Shown one piece after another: positions 23,901-38,900 of a stretch of DNA of 64,000 nt. Within the stretch, counting starts at the first letter, position 1. Every line of letters starts with the position of its first letter. Source of the stretch: Euwallacea fornicatus (taxonomy: Eukaryota > Arthropoda > Insecta > Coleoptera > Curculionidae); contig NC_089550.1 of assembly GCF_040115645.1 (NCBI RefSeq), forward strand, positions 2,356,001-2,420,000. Reading direction: 5' to 3'. A program made the translations under genes and the position numbers. A model generated the notes under the pieces. That model was given only the letters and a program-made list of their open reading frames with translations. It was not told the DNA's origin and made no database searches.

Positions 23901-26900
23901 TAGCATCTTCACTATAATGCTCCAAAATAAAGTCCTTAAAGGGCTCCCTAAAGTCGATTTCCTTCGTTTCTTTGAGTCCTAAGGGGATCATCGGCATGAC
24001 AGCATTGGTGCTGAAACCCGAAATCCTGTGTAAAGAACATCGCCCTAACATTTAAAGGAGCGTTTAAATTCGCTGTTCACCATTGGAATCTCGGAAATCG
24101 TAAGAGACGCGGTAGAAAATGCGCAAGTTACTGTCGTTCTGGCAAAAATTATGTCATGTGCATGTCAAGATCTGTGAGGTTGGCATAGAACGACCTCTTA
24201 TGCCCCTGTCGATGCAGCGCAAACAAAGATTCTAGTATTGATTAAGGAGATGTAGCTTTGCATATTACAGGGTCTGCCACTAGCCGCACCAGCTATTAGT
24301 AAGATAATTGTTACAAATTATTTCCTGACATTCTAAATTAGGGATAGTGGAGTTTTTACACCACAAAACTGCCGAAGGCATTAAGATCTTTTAAACACGC
24401 GGAGGTTCTCAAGCATAAATCCGGTCGAACGTTCGTACAAAATTACATAAAAAATATTCGTATATCGTTCATTAGGAATGCAGATATGGAAGTATTAAAA
24501 ACCATCGATGGGAATGGTTTTCGAATCTCATTGGACTCAATCTGGGTCAGGTTACCGCTGGCCTCGGGCGAGCGTCGCCCTTCTTATGGCGCGTGTTTTT
24601 GTCGGTGAGAGAATCTCTTCGACAGGTTTATAGACGGAGTGTTAAAATCAAAGTGTTAAAAAAAAACCACTAACGATACAGTTTAATTTGGGAATTAATT
24701 AGTTCATCAGCCAAGCTAAGACAAAGACGTCACAAAACTGTCAATGTCATTGTCGCCCTTTGTGTGGCATACTGTAAAAGTGAAAGATTGCCCTATTACC
24801 CCGGCTGCCCATTGGATGTAACGGGAGATCCCATAGCGTTAAGCAAGTCACATTTGTCAAGTCATTTAGTATGCTTTTAGGAATGGAAATCCCAATGCAT
24901 CTTCACGGTTCATCTTGGTGCATAATTTCAAGGTCCTTTTTACTACGATGATATTGAATTTTACGCGGGTCATTTGCATAATATCTGTGTGACCAGCACC
25001 CACGTAAACGGACATTAGATCCGAGAGGAAAGTCTTTTCGCTGCTTGAAGAAATTTCTTCACGAATGTAAATAAACAAGCTAAAATTCCTCGGTAATGAG
25101 CACGCGCATTCTTCCGCAGTTAACTGCGAACGGTGGGTAATTTACAAGAAAGCCCGCAAGGCGTGTCCTTTTTGCCTGATTATTTATGTCCAATTTGCCA
25201 GCTTCAATAAATAATTATCAAAAATGCGCTTTTTGTTAATATGGAGAGAAAGCGCACATTTTGCTATTATTTCTCGTTTTGTATCATATTGCGGGTAGAC
25301 ACACTCGTTTGAATACGACCTAAGGGAATAGAATAATTAAGGACATTACTCTTACCTGTCGCTTTGGTACAGCTCCACTGAGGAATTTAGCTCTGCCAAC
25401 TGTTCCTTGAGCAACTGCAGGTTTGAGTTGACGAAACTCAACTCCAAAGCCACAGTTTCCTTGAGTTTTTTGTTAGTAGTCGCCTTGAAGAGGTTCTCTG
25501 CGCCTGCTCTGAGGCGCAGCTCTTTGTTGATCTCCTGATTGAGTTTGGAGCGTCGATTTTGGAGTTTACCTCTACAGGTAGCTACGCGGGGGTCGGAGCC
25601 CTAAAACAAGAACAAAAGACAAATGACAAGTAAGCACCAAAAATTGAAAATAAGGCGCCAAATTGGGCCAGTTTTCTATTTCTCATATAAGCGATTAAGA
25701 AGGAAGCGCGGCAACGTCGATATTAGTCGGGCGGTGGTCGGCCATTTCGCACACTTATTCTGAAATTGAGATAGACATTTACATATCTCCATACATAAAA
25801 TACTCATCCTAACAACGGTAATTTGTAGCTGATGATGACCACCAAGGATGACGTTCCAAGATTAATCAAAATTACGAAACATACTCATTTGCTTCTTCTA
25901 GGATTGTGGCTATTAAAACTAACTTTAGGGGTAATTGAACACTGGAGAACATTCACTTGTCCGTGCATCCTCCGGTATTATATATGAATGAAGCGACGAT
26001 AAAATTTACCCGGTAATCTTTGCGAGAAATTACGCGTCGTTTGAGGTCGTTTAGATGCAATAGAGCCTCTTCTAGGCTATTAATTTTCCAAATCATTTGC
26101 CGCACACGGTCCACTGATTGCTCATCATCGTTAGTTATGCTTGGGAATAACGACTAAATTCGCCTCAGTTAATGTGCAATCAACGTCGATTTGGAAAGAC
26201 AAATTATCAATGTCAAAGGAGAGCTGTAGGTTTTATTCGATAACCCGAAACTAAAAAAATTAACTATTGAAGATCTAATTCATCAATATTCGAACGCATA
26301 AATGAACATTCGTCGCTTCATGGTGCAAAAGCTGTCGCTCGAATACGGCGAAAATTAAAAATTGCAGAAAATTAGGAAAATGACCCCATATTTTTAAAGT
26401 TTACAAATTTGTAAAAGTTTTGTCGATTTTTCGTTTTACTAATTTTAATTCGTAAATTTTCGAAAGTTCAGCGAGTTTTTGATAGCTGTGAAAGTTTTCG
26501 AAAAAATTGTAAATAGTTTTGAGGCCTTGAAAAAATTCAATAACCAAGGAAAAAATTAAAAAAACACTGACTACTTTGCAAATAATTGACTGCCCGAAGC
26601 ACGCAGGTGCTATTAAGAAAAGAGAAACTCGCACTATTTGTCAAATGTTGAGCTCCCTCGGCTTCATCCAATGACAACACAAATGCTCGTCTTTTTCCGC
26701 TGCGAGGCTCACCTAGCAACACTGCCATCTTTTGACAGAACAGCCAGGCGGAACTAGAAACTACTACCAGGCGGCCGACATAGATGGCTCTATGCAAACT
26801 TTTTTACCACGTCATCCAGCATGCCTCTATCAATATTTGAATTAAGTTTTTTTGTTTGGAATCATGCATTCAAGAGAAACCGACATGATTCTACCGCCAG

Positions 26901-29900
26901 GGTCCCCCTATTGCGATTTCCCACCGAGATATACTAATGTGAAAATAACGATTCTCGAGTGGCACTAACGACGATGAAGCGTGTCGAGTCGATCTCCGGG
27001 ATAAGAAATTCTTCCTGCTGGGGGCAGCAATGCAGCCATCTTCATTATTATCACTATTATTACTATGCAGATTTAGCACAACACTAGAGACAACTCATTC
27101 ATCATTCGCTGCGCCTAGCAAATACGTGTGTGTATCGACAGAGTGAAGAGCCCCTGTGCAAGAACACATACGTGCGATTGCTCATTAGACGTTATAAATT
27201 TCTCATTACATTGGCAACATTTTCTCATCGTCATTAAATATGATTAAGGCAATTCCTGCGAGCAGGAAGATGAATTTTTAACCAACCGTATCTTGTTCTG
27301 TAAACATTGCATAATTTGCAGGAGCAGATTACCCGATCGCGTCGCATTAAAACGCGCCTCTAAATCAACCTGACATGAGCCGCAGAAAAAGCCACTTATG
27401 CGAACGCTCTCGATTGCAAGATTAGCTCTAATCAAAGCATAAATTCCCAATGATATCCAATCAGAAATTGTTTTTGCCTCGGATGTTACTTTTTGCTATA
27501 CATACTTCATTCGCTACGGCCTCTTGTTTAAATTATGGGAGATTCAACTACGTAATTGATTTTACTCTTTACCTCAATTTTGGGTCTCGAGTCCCCTTTG
27601 TGGCGATTTGACTGCCTCCGGAAGCTCTGCCTCTGCACCCACTTGAGCATCTTCGCACATGGCGGAGCCCATCATCCAGAATCCATCGTGGTGGACGGTC
27701 GCACCAAGCCACAATTCAACTTATTCGGAACATTCCTTCTCATGAATGTGTTGAAAATGCACTAACCGGCCAGAACATCATAGCGAATCAGAGGCAAGAA
27801 ACCGTTCTTCATAAGTAGAATAAGTGAATTCTTCGCTGCCGCAATAACAGATGATGGATCGGGGCCGCTATTTACGCGGATTTTTCGGTCATTTTCACTA
27901 GAAACGTGTCCTATGACCTAGTCGGGGAAATTACTAGATGAACACCGATGCCCGAATAAGCTAGGTATCAACAAACAACGTATTTCTCACTTGAAGATGT
28001 TGCTCATATATGCACACACGTGTAACTAACAGTAGTCAAAACCGAACTGCGATGTAAAGAAGCGTCAGCTGTCGATTATAAAATTGTGTTAAGTAGCAGA
28101 AAATTGTTCCTGTTAAGTTAAATGCAACTAATTTGGACCCGCGTAACTGTAAAACATGGCGAAATGCTCGAAAACGGTTCGATTCGCTTCGGGGTGCCCA
28201 CCAAGACGTCTACCAGGGCGCCTCTGAGAAAAATCAGTCTAGCGTACGCCGCAATGGGGCACAGGGACTGCTCAAGCATTAATACGTTACGTTACATGTA
28301 AATATTTATCTATGGAAATTTTTTAATTTCGTGCGAGGTCCAAAGAATCATCAGCGGTTTCAGAGACTGAGAAATGTTTGTGCAGCCCCTGTATGATGTT
28401 TATGGTAATTTTGCAATTTGTTTTCGGTGATGTAAAATCGCGCAAACGTTGCAGATTAGCAACAAACACAAACGCACCTTGGAAACCGCAATGTTTTACA
28501 ACATGCCGATTTGCTGTGGTTAAACACGGATTTTTGTGCACGAAAAAGCGGTTTTTATGCACTAATAGTGTTAAATTTTACTATCAAAACAGGCCAGATA
28601 CAAATTCCAAACTGGTTTATTTTAGGTCGGTTCATACGTCAAGCTAATAACAAACCTGCTGAAAGTATTTGATACAAAATTGAAGAAAATTTCAAAAATT
28701 CAAAAATAATTGAAATTGCACTAAAGTAAATATCGATCGAGAAAATCTGAAAGTTTTATTGGTTTTTAGCGGCTCAGACAATTTGCCGGCAGCAGTTCTT
28801 GGGCCAGTTGCCGACACTGAATCTTCCACTCTTCGGACTTCCCAAGACAAAGGGACATTCCGGTGACGCACGTGGGCACGTTGCCTCCGGCAGTTCTAAT
28901 GGAAGAAATGATGAAGGACAAAAACCGCTGCAACAACGCCATTTATGCAATTGCTAAAGGAAAAAGTTCGTCTGGAACACACAGTGTAAGGTGCCTAATA
29001 ATCCACTATTACACGAACAAGAAATAACACAAAGGGCCCAAAGAAATGACAAGGTATCCAGCCACATTAGACTATCAAATGCACCTCTTCTACTCGGATC
29101 TTCTAACTCCAGAGGTAGTTCTAGCTTGTCACAGTATCGGCTTTGAGTAATCCCGAGGATTTGCGTAGCCCCCCCGACCTGTTTTCCGAAAGATCAGGCC
29201 GACTGTCTTTGGACGATTTTTTTCGTCACAAAAAATATTTAAAGGTTTTGTCGATAGAGTTTGGCTTTAGTGAAATACATTTTAATGTCGTTCGTTCAGT
29301 TTTTGCGATATTATATATATAATCAGTTTCATGGAAAACTCGACAGCAAAGATACAGGCAGGTGAATATAATTCCTTGTGCTAAATTCGCATGAATTAAA
29401 CCAGTCTTTTGGGTTATAACAAGTTTTATTAGCAAATTAACTATTGGAAATACATATTCAAATCTTTTCTTTTGCATTGCTTTATAACTTAATTGGAGAA
29501 CCAACCACATAAATGTATGTAGACCATAGCCTGTCAGCCATGTGCGCTCTCTTAATTTAAGGCAAATACGGTTAATGCCATTTATTTTCCGCAAGACCAT
29601 TAAATGAATTTCGTTTGAACACAATGGCTTAATAAATCTATCAAAAGCCGACTTTAAAAACTATTAAAATCATTAAGAAAATAATTAACCGTACGCACAT
29701 GTGTTTTGCAAGTGCGGCATCTATCTTTTTTTTGTCACACTGAAAATGCCATTTGTCATTTCGGAAATGGAGAGGCGCGCAAATGGGAAATTGGTGTTTA
29801 ATTTTTCGAAAAAGCGACTTTTATTATTTTTTCTCTGAAAAAAGAATTTAACTGTGACAAAAGAGGTCTGTTGGAGTGTTTAAAAAGGGCACATTGTTCG

Positions 29901-32900
29901 AAAAATCGTTCCTAAAATAAATGATTTCCCCACGCGAACGCAGTGCGAAAAGAGCAAATTTTAATTTGCACTTTCTGCAATTTTCACAGTGATTAGTGGT
30001 GTTTTTTTTTCAGACGAGGTTAAAATCGGCGGAAACTTAAAAGCTGGAAGGAATTTCAAGGGAGTAAAGTAATGATTTTGAAAAATGACCACTAAAAAGT
30101 CAACACACCTACGCCAATGTAGTTTTCACTATCGAACACGGCAAATTTGGACCTACCTTTTAGGTACTTCTCAACATGATCGGTGGCACTCCGCGACAAG
30201 AATAATTCAGCAGAAATATCTCAGTGATGAGAAACTCCTCAAGACTCTTCTCAGACACCCATGACTGCAGCAAACCTTTGCGCAAACAGTGCAGTAATAA
30301 ATCATTGACAAATAGAATAATTTCTCCAGATGAAGGCAGAGAGCGACATTATCGTCGGTCATCATTAACAGACCAAAGACAAATTTATCGGAACGTTGGT
30401 CTAGGAGGCTGATAAAAAGCTTCTTCTGACAATTCGCTCCGAGGCGACTTTATACGTTTAATCCGCTCATTTAGGTAAAAAACGGCCGCTCCTTAACGAC
30501 AGCAACTGCAGGAAGTAAACCGCTCTCAGCAGGTATTTATGGAGATTTCTTCGCTGATTCGATGTTGCCAAACGTGACCCCCACACTCAGACTCAATTAC
30601 GCACTTTGTCCTGTGGCGCCATTTCCTCTTGTGGCAATTCGGGAAAAAAACTACGTTGAATCACAGCGCCATCTCCTGATGAACTGATTATGAATTTTCT
30701 TCTTTTGACTTTATTTACGCTGGAACCGAAAACAATAAGTTTCTCCCAAGACCAGGAAGAAATCCCGACCATTACGCAATAACGAGATGAGGGGAAATGA
30801 GGTCTACGTTAATCATCTTGATTTAATTAGCTGCAGAAGCGGTTATGGCCGTCCAATCTCCTGAAGAAATTATGTTTGTTTTTGCCCATTCGCGCGTATT
30901 TAGTCTACATTTAATTAGACAAAGGTAGATTTACTTCCTGTAGCTTATTTATTATCGAGGCAATTCAATGACAAATCTTTTGAGACTAATTAGACATGCT
31001 TATGATGGTCATGACGAAACACTTTCACATCTCCAAATGTCCCTCTGAGAATGACAATCCACTTCTTACCGCATCAGGCACTTTCTCCATTAGTTTTTGG
31101 TTGCTAACTAATCCATTAAAATAATGAATTGATTAAATTAATTATATGCGTGTTAGTTTTTGATCGAAATTAATCTGGCGGTGTGTTGGCAGGCCTAATT
31201 TGGTTAGTTCAAATTCCTGTACCTATAAGCTTAGTGCAAAATAAATGCGCGTGGCATTGAACTCCATACTAGTTTATTTCGATTCCCATGAAACAAAGCA
31301 CTATTTAAAATGAATTCACGAAGCGCTGTACCCGCGATGGTACCACTACAGCTACTACGGAAGTGAACGGTTCTTTTCCTATTCTTCTGGTGATGGTTTG
31401 GCCTCAAAGATCTCCTATGCTTCGCTGAACTATTATGGACGTTAATAAGATAAAAATTCGACGCCAGGTTGCAATAGGATTAAAATGGTTGCAAGAGGCG
31501 TTAATTACTGTGATCGTTCACCTTTCGGACAGCTTCCCGGTTATTTGCTTTCTCTTTGGGCAGATAAACACTCGGTAGATTAAAAATGGCGATGTTGCCT
31601 TTGGCAGTTTGAAATTGATTGGAAATGCAGCTTCAAAACCGCGTTGAAAATTCAGGTTATTTATATTCGAATATTTTTTATCTTTGGATCAAATTCTCGT
31701 TGCTTCCTGCCGCTGATATTTAAACCTTATGTGGAACGTCACTGGTTATTTTAAATGTTATTTTTCAATCGTAACATCGTGAATACGAGCTGCACAGGTG
31801 CGGCTGCATTCATTTTTCAGGGGCAAATTTCTAAAGTTGTTGCTTCAGATTTTCGGGTAATTTTCCAGGATTTAAGCTGCTTCCGATTGAATACTCCTGT
31901 GAAACACCACTGATCATTGTAAAAAATGCCGGAATTTTATGTAAAAATAAGTACTTTTTGAACAGTCGAAATCGCGTTATTGCATGCATATTGTTTTTCT
32001 ACATTAACTTTCCAGTTTTCTTCTCAAAATATTTACTAAAATGTGCTCATTTCATTAGCAAAAGCCACTTACCTTAGCGCAGATTAATTTATTTCCCCAC
32101 TTACTTCAAATCTAATGAAAACCACAATGGCGTAGAAGGATTCGTTTCAGAGAGATGAATTTTCAAAATCATATATGGTCTCTAAACCGCCACATTTTTT
32201 CCACAATTTAAGATCCTGATGATGTAGTCCTCATGTCAAATGCCACTGATCAATGTGACCAGTGCAAAAAGGTTGATTTCTATACGCTCAGACCACATTG
32301 GCGTAGACTAATTCATTTCTTGGGAGTAACTTTCAAAACATTTAGACCTATAATTTGAGACCCTCAAACTTTTTCAATAAAGTCATGGATTGAAAATGGC
32401 ATGGGATTGGCTTTGGAGATGAAATAAGCAGAATAATGAACCGCCATCTTACACAGGTTTTTGAGTCTTTATTTTTGAGAATTTCCATGATGGCGGCAAT
32501 GCTGATTGTCGGATGTTCTGAGAGGCCTATTAAGGACTTAATGACATTTCATTTTCCCAACAATTGACAGTCGTCAATGCCATTTGTTTTTGATCCCATT
32601 GAACGATTAACAGTAAATATAAACCAACTCATAAATTTTTTGCTTTTTGGAAGTTGTATTCAAGAAATATTTTGCCAGTATCATGAAATCCTATCTTTGA
32701 CGTTTGCCTGGGATAACTAATAGTTGATCAAACCGCCATGTTGAAGAGAGTCGTTATATGATGTCAGAGGGTGTTTATTTAATTCTAAAAAATAATAAAT
32801 TGTAAGGTGATATGCTTCTCAATACTGAATTGAATTTAAGAATATAAAACATTTAGAGAATGAGACCAATGTCACTGTCATTACGCAAGATAATACGGAA

Positions 32901-35900
32901 ATGAGACATTGACAGTGCTGATAACGGCCATTTTGTAGGTAAATTTTTCTAATAGACGATGACGCCATTATGAGTATTTGTGGAAGCATCGATTTCGTTG
33001 GGTTTCACAGAAAACTTTCTATAAGGATTAAGCTAGGAGTGATGAATTTGGTGATGATGATGTAAGTGGTGAATTCTCCATTTACATCATTTCCTGCGTG
33101 TCTAAGCCGAGAAACAGTTACGGTTTGCGACATGCCTAAAGAGGAAGAGATGCTGCTTGATAGGGACTGGTTTCTTAAACAGTATAATTATTGCGTGCGA
33201 AAAGTACTGCTATGATCGCGTCGAGATAGAGGTACTATCGATGTAACTGCTACCCGTTGTGGAAATTTTTAGAAATCACCTGTCACACTTAACGTTTAAT
33301 TGGCGTTTATGTAACTTCGGTTATTATAAACTCATAAATCTGTAAAGAAATATTTGCATTCGGACTTTCCCTTGTTGTTGTTGCGGTCAGCATTTTTGCA
33401 TAACTCGCGAGCTATTAGCCGTAAAACTATTCGAATTGATTGTAGTGTGTAAATACTATTTGTATAACACCCGTCTAGTTACTAAGAAGTGAAAAACACC
33501 GTGCAAATAGCACTTTAAGTGTATATGATTAATTTTTTGGCCATATCGCTGATGATGGTTTTTGTTGCCCAATTTCCGTTGTTCGGCCTAGAAATGTCTT
33601 TTATGGCCAATGGAAATAAATCGCGATCATTCCGGCATCAATACCATCTTATGGAAAAACATTTTGAGAATTTTATGACTCCCTCGAATTTAGGTTACTA
33701 CTGCTTCGAGCAGGTACTGGTTTCGGTAGCCTTGGGCAGCTGGTGAAAGAGATAAAACTTAAATTTATAAAGGTTTAATCAGCCTGAATTGATAAATAAC
33801 CTCGTGGTTAAGCTGCATATAACAGTCTCCATTTTCGGTTATTTACAGGCTCAGGTTCGGAGCAGTTCTCCTCCGTTCCCACTCTTTTTGATTAGATTAA
33901 GATTAGTCAATCAAAAATATAAACGTTGTTATAATCCGATTTCACGCAGCACTATTACTACCACTTCAAAGCAATCTTCTTAACTGTAACCAACGTTTGG
34001 ATTTACCGATATAACAATCTCTGTTTTTTCAACGAAAGTGAGCAATGATTACGTGCTAACATGTTGCATTATTGTTCTTATTTATTTATTCCATTATTAC
34101 ATGCAAGACATTATCATGCAGTCAAACTAAAGACAGTATAAATTATTTAATAACTTGTGAATGAATCGTAACAATGTGGGTGGTTTTTTTGTTAGGTAGG
34201 TAGTACCGAAATAACCGGGTTATGTTGTGATTTATTAGTCATACGCTTTTTTTTCTGAAATTAACTTCTTTTATCATGCAAAATAGAGATTTGCTTCCAC
34301 TGTGCGATCATAGCGCCCCCCAAAAGTGTTACTTCAACATGACAAGTTACAATGCGCGAAGCATTCGCACTAACTATACATTATCCTTCAAGGGTCGTTC
34401 AAAATTCAGAGTTAAGATTTCCAATCAAAGACATCCATTTACAGTTCCATGATCATAAAACACACAACATTCTTCGACCGATCATGAACTTTCTTACGAT
34501 TTCTGTCAGATGTTTACCGAGCCAAATCACTATCTTGTTCGACTGTAAAGGCTTCTGTCGAGTCGTTGTTACACTAGTCACCACGATAACCGTGGCTGCT
34601 TAAAAGGACCCTTAAGATATTGCCTCAAAAGTGTCATAGACGGGCTTAATGGCTTAAAGCCTTTGAAGTGTGTACACATGGTGGATCGTTGAACTTGAGA
34701 TGCATTAGGTACTGGGTACTTATGAGCAGGAAGAGTCGTACCATCCCAGGCCATGTTGGATTGTGTGCGCACTTGCGATAAGTGATATTATGATTATGGC
34801 CTGATGGCGAACATACTCGGGGGTTATTTATGATGGCCGTGGAATTCGTAACTGGACGGGTTTAGTGGTTGGGTTTATGGCTTGGTTTATGCGTGATAGT
34901 ATCTATGGGGTTTGATGCGAGATAAAGTCGAAATACTCCAAAAAAAGGGTTAACGTTATAAAGCAGGTGATCGCACTGTTTCAGGACCCAGGAATGTTCC
35001 AATGTTGACCCCGTTCCGCAGAGTCAACAGTTGTGTGCAATCCGAACTCATTGCATTGTTCATCGGCACATCAACGGCACAACAGCTATTTTCGCCTCAG
35101 AGTTACGTTAAATATGCTTAAAGAAAAGAATTTCGAATGAAATCGATTAAATAAGCAGCGTGAAAGAAAATGAATCAATAAAGCAGCCTGCGAAAAAGCC
35201 TGAAAAGTCTCATAACCGGTAAAACTTTAAATGCTTTTAATTTAGCAGAAATCCCAACAATTGTGCAACTCTTGGGACGTGCTGAATGATACGCTACCCT
35301 TCGGATATATTTGATGGGAACCAACATGGGTTTTTGCTACTAATCTTCAACAGTGGTATCAGAATTAAGAAATTGGCACTTCTGTTGAATGGGAGCATTT
35401 TTTTGGAATCAGTCAGAAGGATCTACTGCTAAGTGAACTCTGTATAACATACCCAACTGAATACTCTTCGAGGGTGGCCATATCAAATCTAACCAGAATA
35501 AAGCATTTGACAGATTAGAAAATACCAATAATTTGATATCCTAGATTCGTCTTATAGTTAATAGATTAATGATGGTCACTGAAGGCAGTTTTCGAGGGGA
35601 AGTGAAGACATAATTTTCAATTATCTTTTCACTAACCTGGGGTATTGTGATGTCCGGTAAAATCACCATATCGCTCCCTTTCTCGTGCTCCTTATAACCC
35701 AACACTTTATCGCGTTTACCGAAAGTACAAAATTTGTTCATATCTCCGTTTTCGACCGTCTAAAATCGCACTCATTACACAGGGTTAAATCCATTTTACC
35801 ACTAAACGTCGATGATCGATAACGCACCGATCGATAACCGAATGATGACGATAGAGCGCCCTCAGCTTCTTCGCGACCGGATAGAAGAGAAAGAGGAAAA

Positions 35901-38900
35901 CGGTACTTTCCGTTCGTGCATGCGGCGCACTGGCTGCGCTCTCTTCCGAGATAAAGAAATGAGGTTGGTCGACTGAAGAAAGAAGAAATCGACCGGTGTC
36001 GGTGATAGCCGCGGGCCAGAAGGTTTCGCTTGAAGAATCGCGACTCGCTGAATGGAATGGAAAACGGATGCCTCGATGCGATTGGAAGGGGGTTGGTGAT
36101 GATAAAATTGCCTTTTCCTGTCATCACGAAAATTAGTGTTTAAATGGCTCTTCAAAACGGAAAAAAACACCTGAAGAAGAAGAAGAAAAATTCTCCCCAC
36201 CGGAACTTACGAGACGCGCGGTGGGTGACGTCAAAATGACCTAAGAAAGGAAGTTTTTTATTTATAATTTGGACAAACCTACAAATATCAAAATAACGTC
36301 AAACTCTGGTAACGTGCCACCCCCAAGTCCCCTAATTTGACCCAATTAAGATCCCATCCTTAGGCCTGAGTCAAATTGTTCAATTTCAGGGTCAAAATAT
36401 TCTCCGGTAATCACGTCTAAATGATCCGTCAAAACAATACTGCCAACTACAAAGTCGATAAACATACGCTATTTTCGTGTTACTTCCATACAGAGAACGC
36501 TGTTTTCTCCGCATTAAACAATTTGACCCATGAGGTCAAGATACTAATACGGGTCAGCCCGACGTTATTCCTTAGAAACTTTCTAAGGCGATTTTGTCTG
36601 GAAAGTGTTGTACAATTGACACCCTAAAATAACGCTCTATCCTTACTTAAGCCCGGGCGTAGAACGAGGAAGGAAAGTCCCAATTTAATTTAGCAAGCAC
36701 CTATCAATCGCAAAACATTTGACCTGAGAGCTTCGTCTTCTAAGGTAAATTTTTTTTATCTAGATAATAACACGTTACCTCGAAGTGACGTCATTTTGAT
36801 TACGTTTCTTGCCGCTACAGATTACCCTTCAGGGACCGAGGGTCTGGTTAATTTCTGGTATTCCTTTTATTCTCAAACATGATCTATCCAATAAAGACCT
36901 TTACGATTAGTGATAATCTTCCTCTATAAGCAATTGACTTGCAATAAAAATTCATCACGGACATACCGGTGCGTTGCAGTTTGAAACGAACCAGGTAGGC
37001 AACTTAATGGAAACAAAAACTCGAAAAAATTAGTATTCAATCAGCCGAGACGAAAAGAAAAGGAAACGGATGGTACGCACGTATGGTACCAGAGATGCGT
37101 GCCTCTCATACAATTAAGGTATTGCCTCCGATTGTTGTGTGTCATAAGATGCATGGTGTCTTTCTCTTACACTTTGGTATGCGTGGATCGTTGCTGGATG
37201 CGTGCCGACAATGGGGTTGTTTCGGGTGTAAGTTAACTAATTTTTCATCACACCATACTCACTTTTTAGTTAAGTTCATTGTACTTAAGTGGACGATAAG
37301 TTTTTGTTTGTTCGTTCAAGGTTTCTTAGTTGTAAAAAAGTGTTTTAGATAGGAAAAGCAAACGGGTGAATTAAGCCGCAGATAAACAGGTGCGGACATT
37401 TTTTCGAATTAAGACGTTATCAGGGATCTAACCTTAGTTTTGGTTAGGCCAGTTGAATAATTTGAATAAAACGTGGTTGCGTCACAAGAACAAACAACTT
37501 CAAATTGCTAACAAAAAGACAATAGCGAGATCATACCATTGTTCGTTGTCGAAGGCGAAAGATATTCTCCGAGTCTCTGATGGCGGCGGCGACTTAAGAC
37601 TACCAGCACTACGTAACAATTGAAACTGTGTGAACTATGTATTTTGTTTTAGAAAACTGATAACAGTGTTTTCGAGTTTCAAAATGACAAATTTCCTGGG
37701 GTTTCGCATTTACCTAACGCTAAAAAACTGTTAAAGTAAAATAATTCCATGGTTCCACTCCTAGATGAATCGTTAAAAATTACAAAATTGATGCCATGTA
37801 TGACAATATTTTTCTAAATTAAATGAATACCAAGTCAAATACCAAATGTAAATGTATGTTATTAAATCGATTTTACGTTTTCTAGAGTTGAATGCATTAT
37901 TACTGCTTCAAAATTGAAAAAAAAATCGTAAGAGAAATCCGATAATTCAATCTTAAGGCTCTTAACTTCCAGCGCTTTTAAAGGTTCATCTGGTTCATTT
38001 GAAAGGTACAAAATACTATGTGATTCGACACACCTTATGAGATATCGGTTCTACGTAATTTGTCTTTTACCCCACCTATCATCTGCAATTTGCAGTTAAA
38101 GTTATTTTCTTTGATTAAAAATTTTTCAAAAGCCACATTTGTAACTTTCACATTTTACAACCTTTCAGAACATATCCAAATTCCACATGTATTATTTTTC
38201 TGTCTGCCTGATTCAAACACATGTGGAGAATGCTTTTGAGAGAGGCGTAAAATCAATCGCATGTGACGTCAGCAGTTAACAAGACCTTTTTTAACCATTT
38301 CAAACCGCATTAGCACGAAAAATGGTTAAAATAAGTGAGTGCAGAGACCATCTACTTAAGTAAGAAATCGGACATACATACATAGACAACCAACTCAATG
38401 ACTAATGAAACAAATAACAGTCGGATGGAAACAAACATGTCAGACAGCAATTGACAAGGTCAGATACATCATCATATCATTTGACGTTTCACTGTGCATT
38501 GTGTATTGCCTATGTGGGGTCTTGTACGTGTGGTTGCTTCGGATTTTTCCTGGAACTTACGGGTATTATTATCAAATTAATACCTGAAACGTATGTTAAA
38601 GGAAAAAAATGGTATTTGTCCGAAGTTGGTGCAGTTTTATTTAGACTTTAAGGCCTTTAAAGCGCATTTTGCCATCGGGGTGAAACGCGAAACCGTACAA
38701 AAAGGGATCAACTTTGTCATTTGCAATTAAAATGAACCTAGTAAGTCTTCCTAGATTGGATAACGCAGTGGGCTGCATCCATGAATAAAACAACGAATTT
38801 TAAAGGAGAAACCGAGATGAGTATAGGCCTTAAATGGGCGTGGGCTTTGTATTTGAATATAATAGCGCAGATAAGCAAATTTTATCTCTTCAACATTTAT

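Larger units (their letters stand above)
25601..35636 (-). other. Rhophilin intron 1 (short form), about 10 kb
   Basis: From the HR1 exon acceptor to the donor of the internal first exon. No conserved exon was seen. It holds a possible small secreted-protein gene on the + strand (33525-33983), diverged repeats near 31.7-32.4 kb, a GC-richer island at 26640-26800 and an AGCGCCATCT site at 30665. Confidence 0.6.

Noticed and set aside
26537..26797. A GC-richer minus-strand frame with ATG (MAVLLGEPRSGKRR) as another rhophilin first exon
   Set aside because: Its only good donor (GCTAG/GTGAGC) is phase 1. Joined to the HR1 exon it runs into a stop, so it cannot supply the N-terminus.
28120..28205. 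tRNA-like T-loop GGTTCGATTC
   Set aside because: No D-arm, anticodon arm or matching acceptor stem could be built around it.
29226..29624. 132-codon minus-strand frame
   Set aside because: No ATG at the start, AT-driven composition, no domain or splice context.
37083..37352. + strand 89-codon frame with a GTAAGT donor inside
   Set aside because: No domain or hydrophobic leader, and no partner exon found downstream. A 5' exon cannot be excluded but is not supported.
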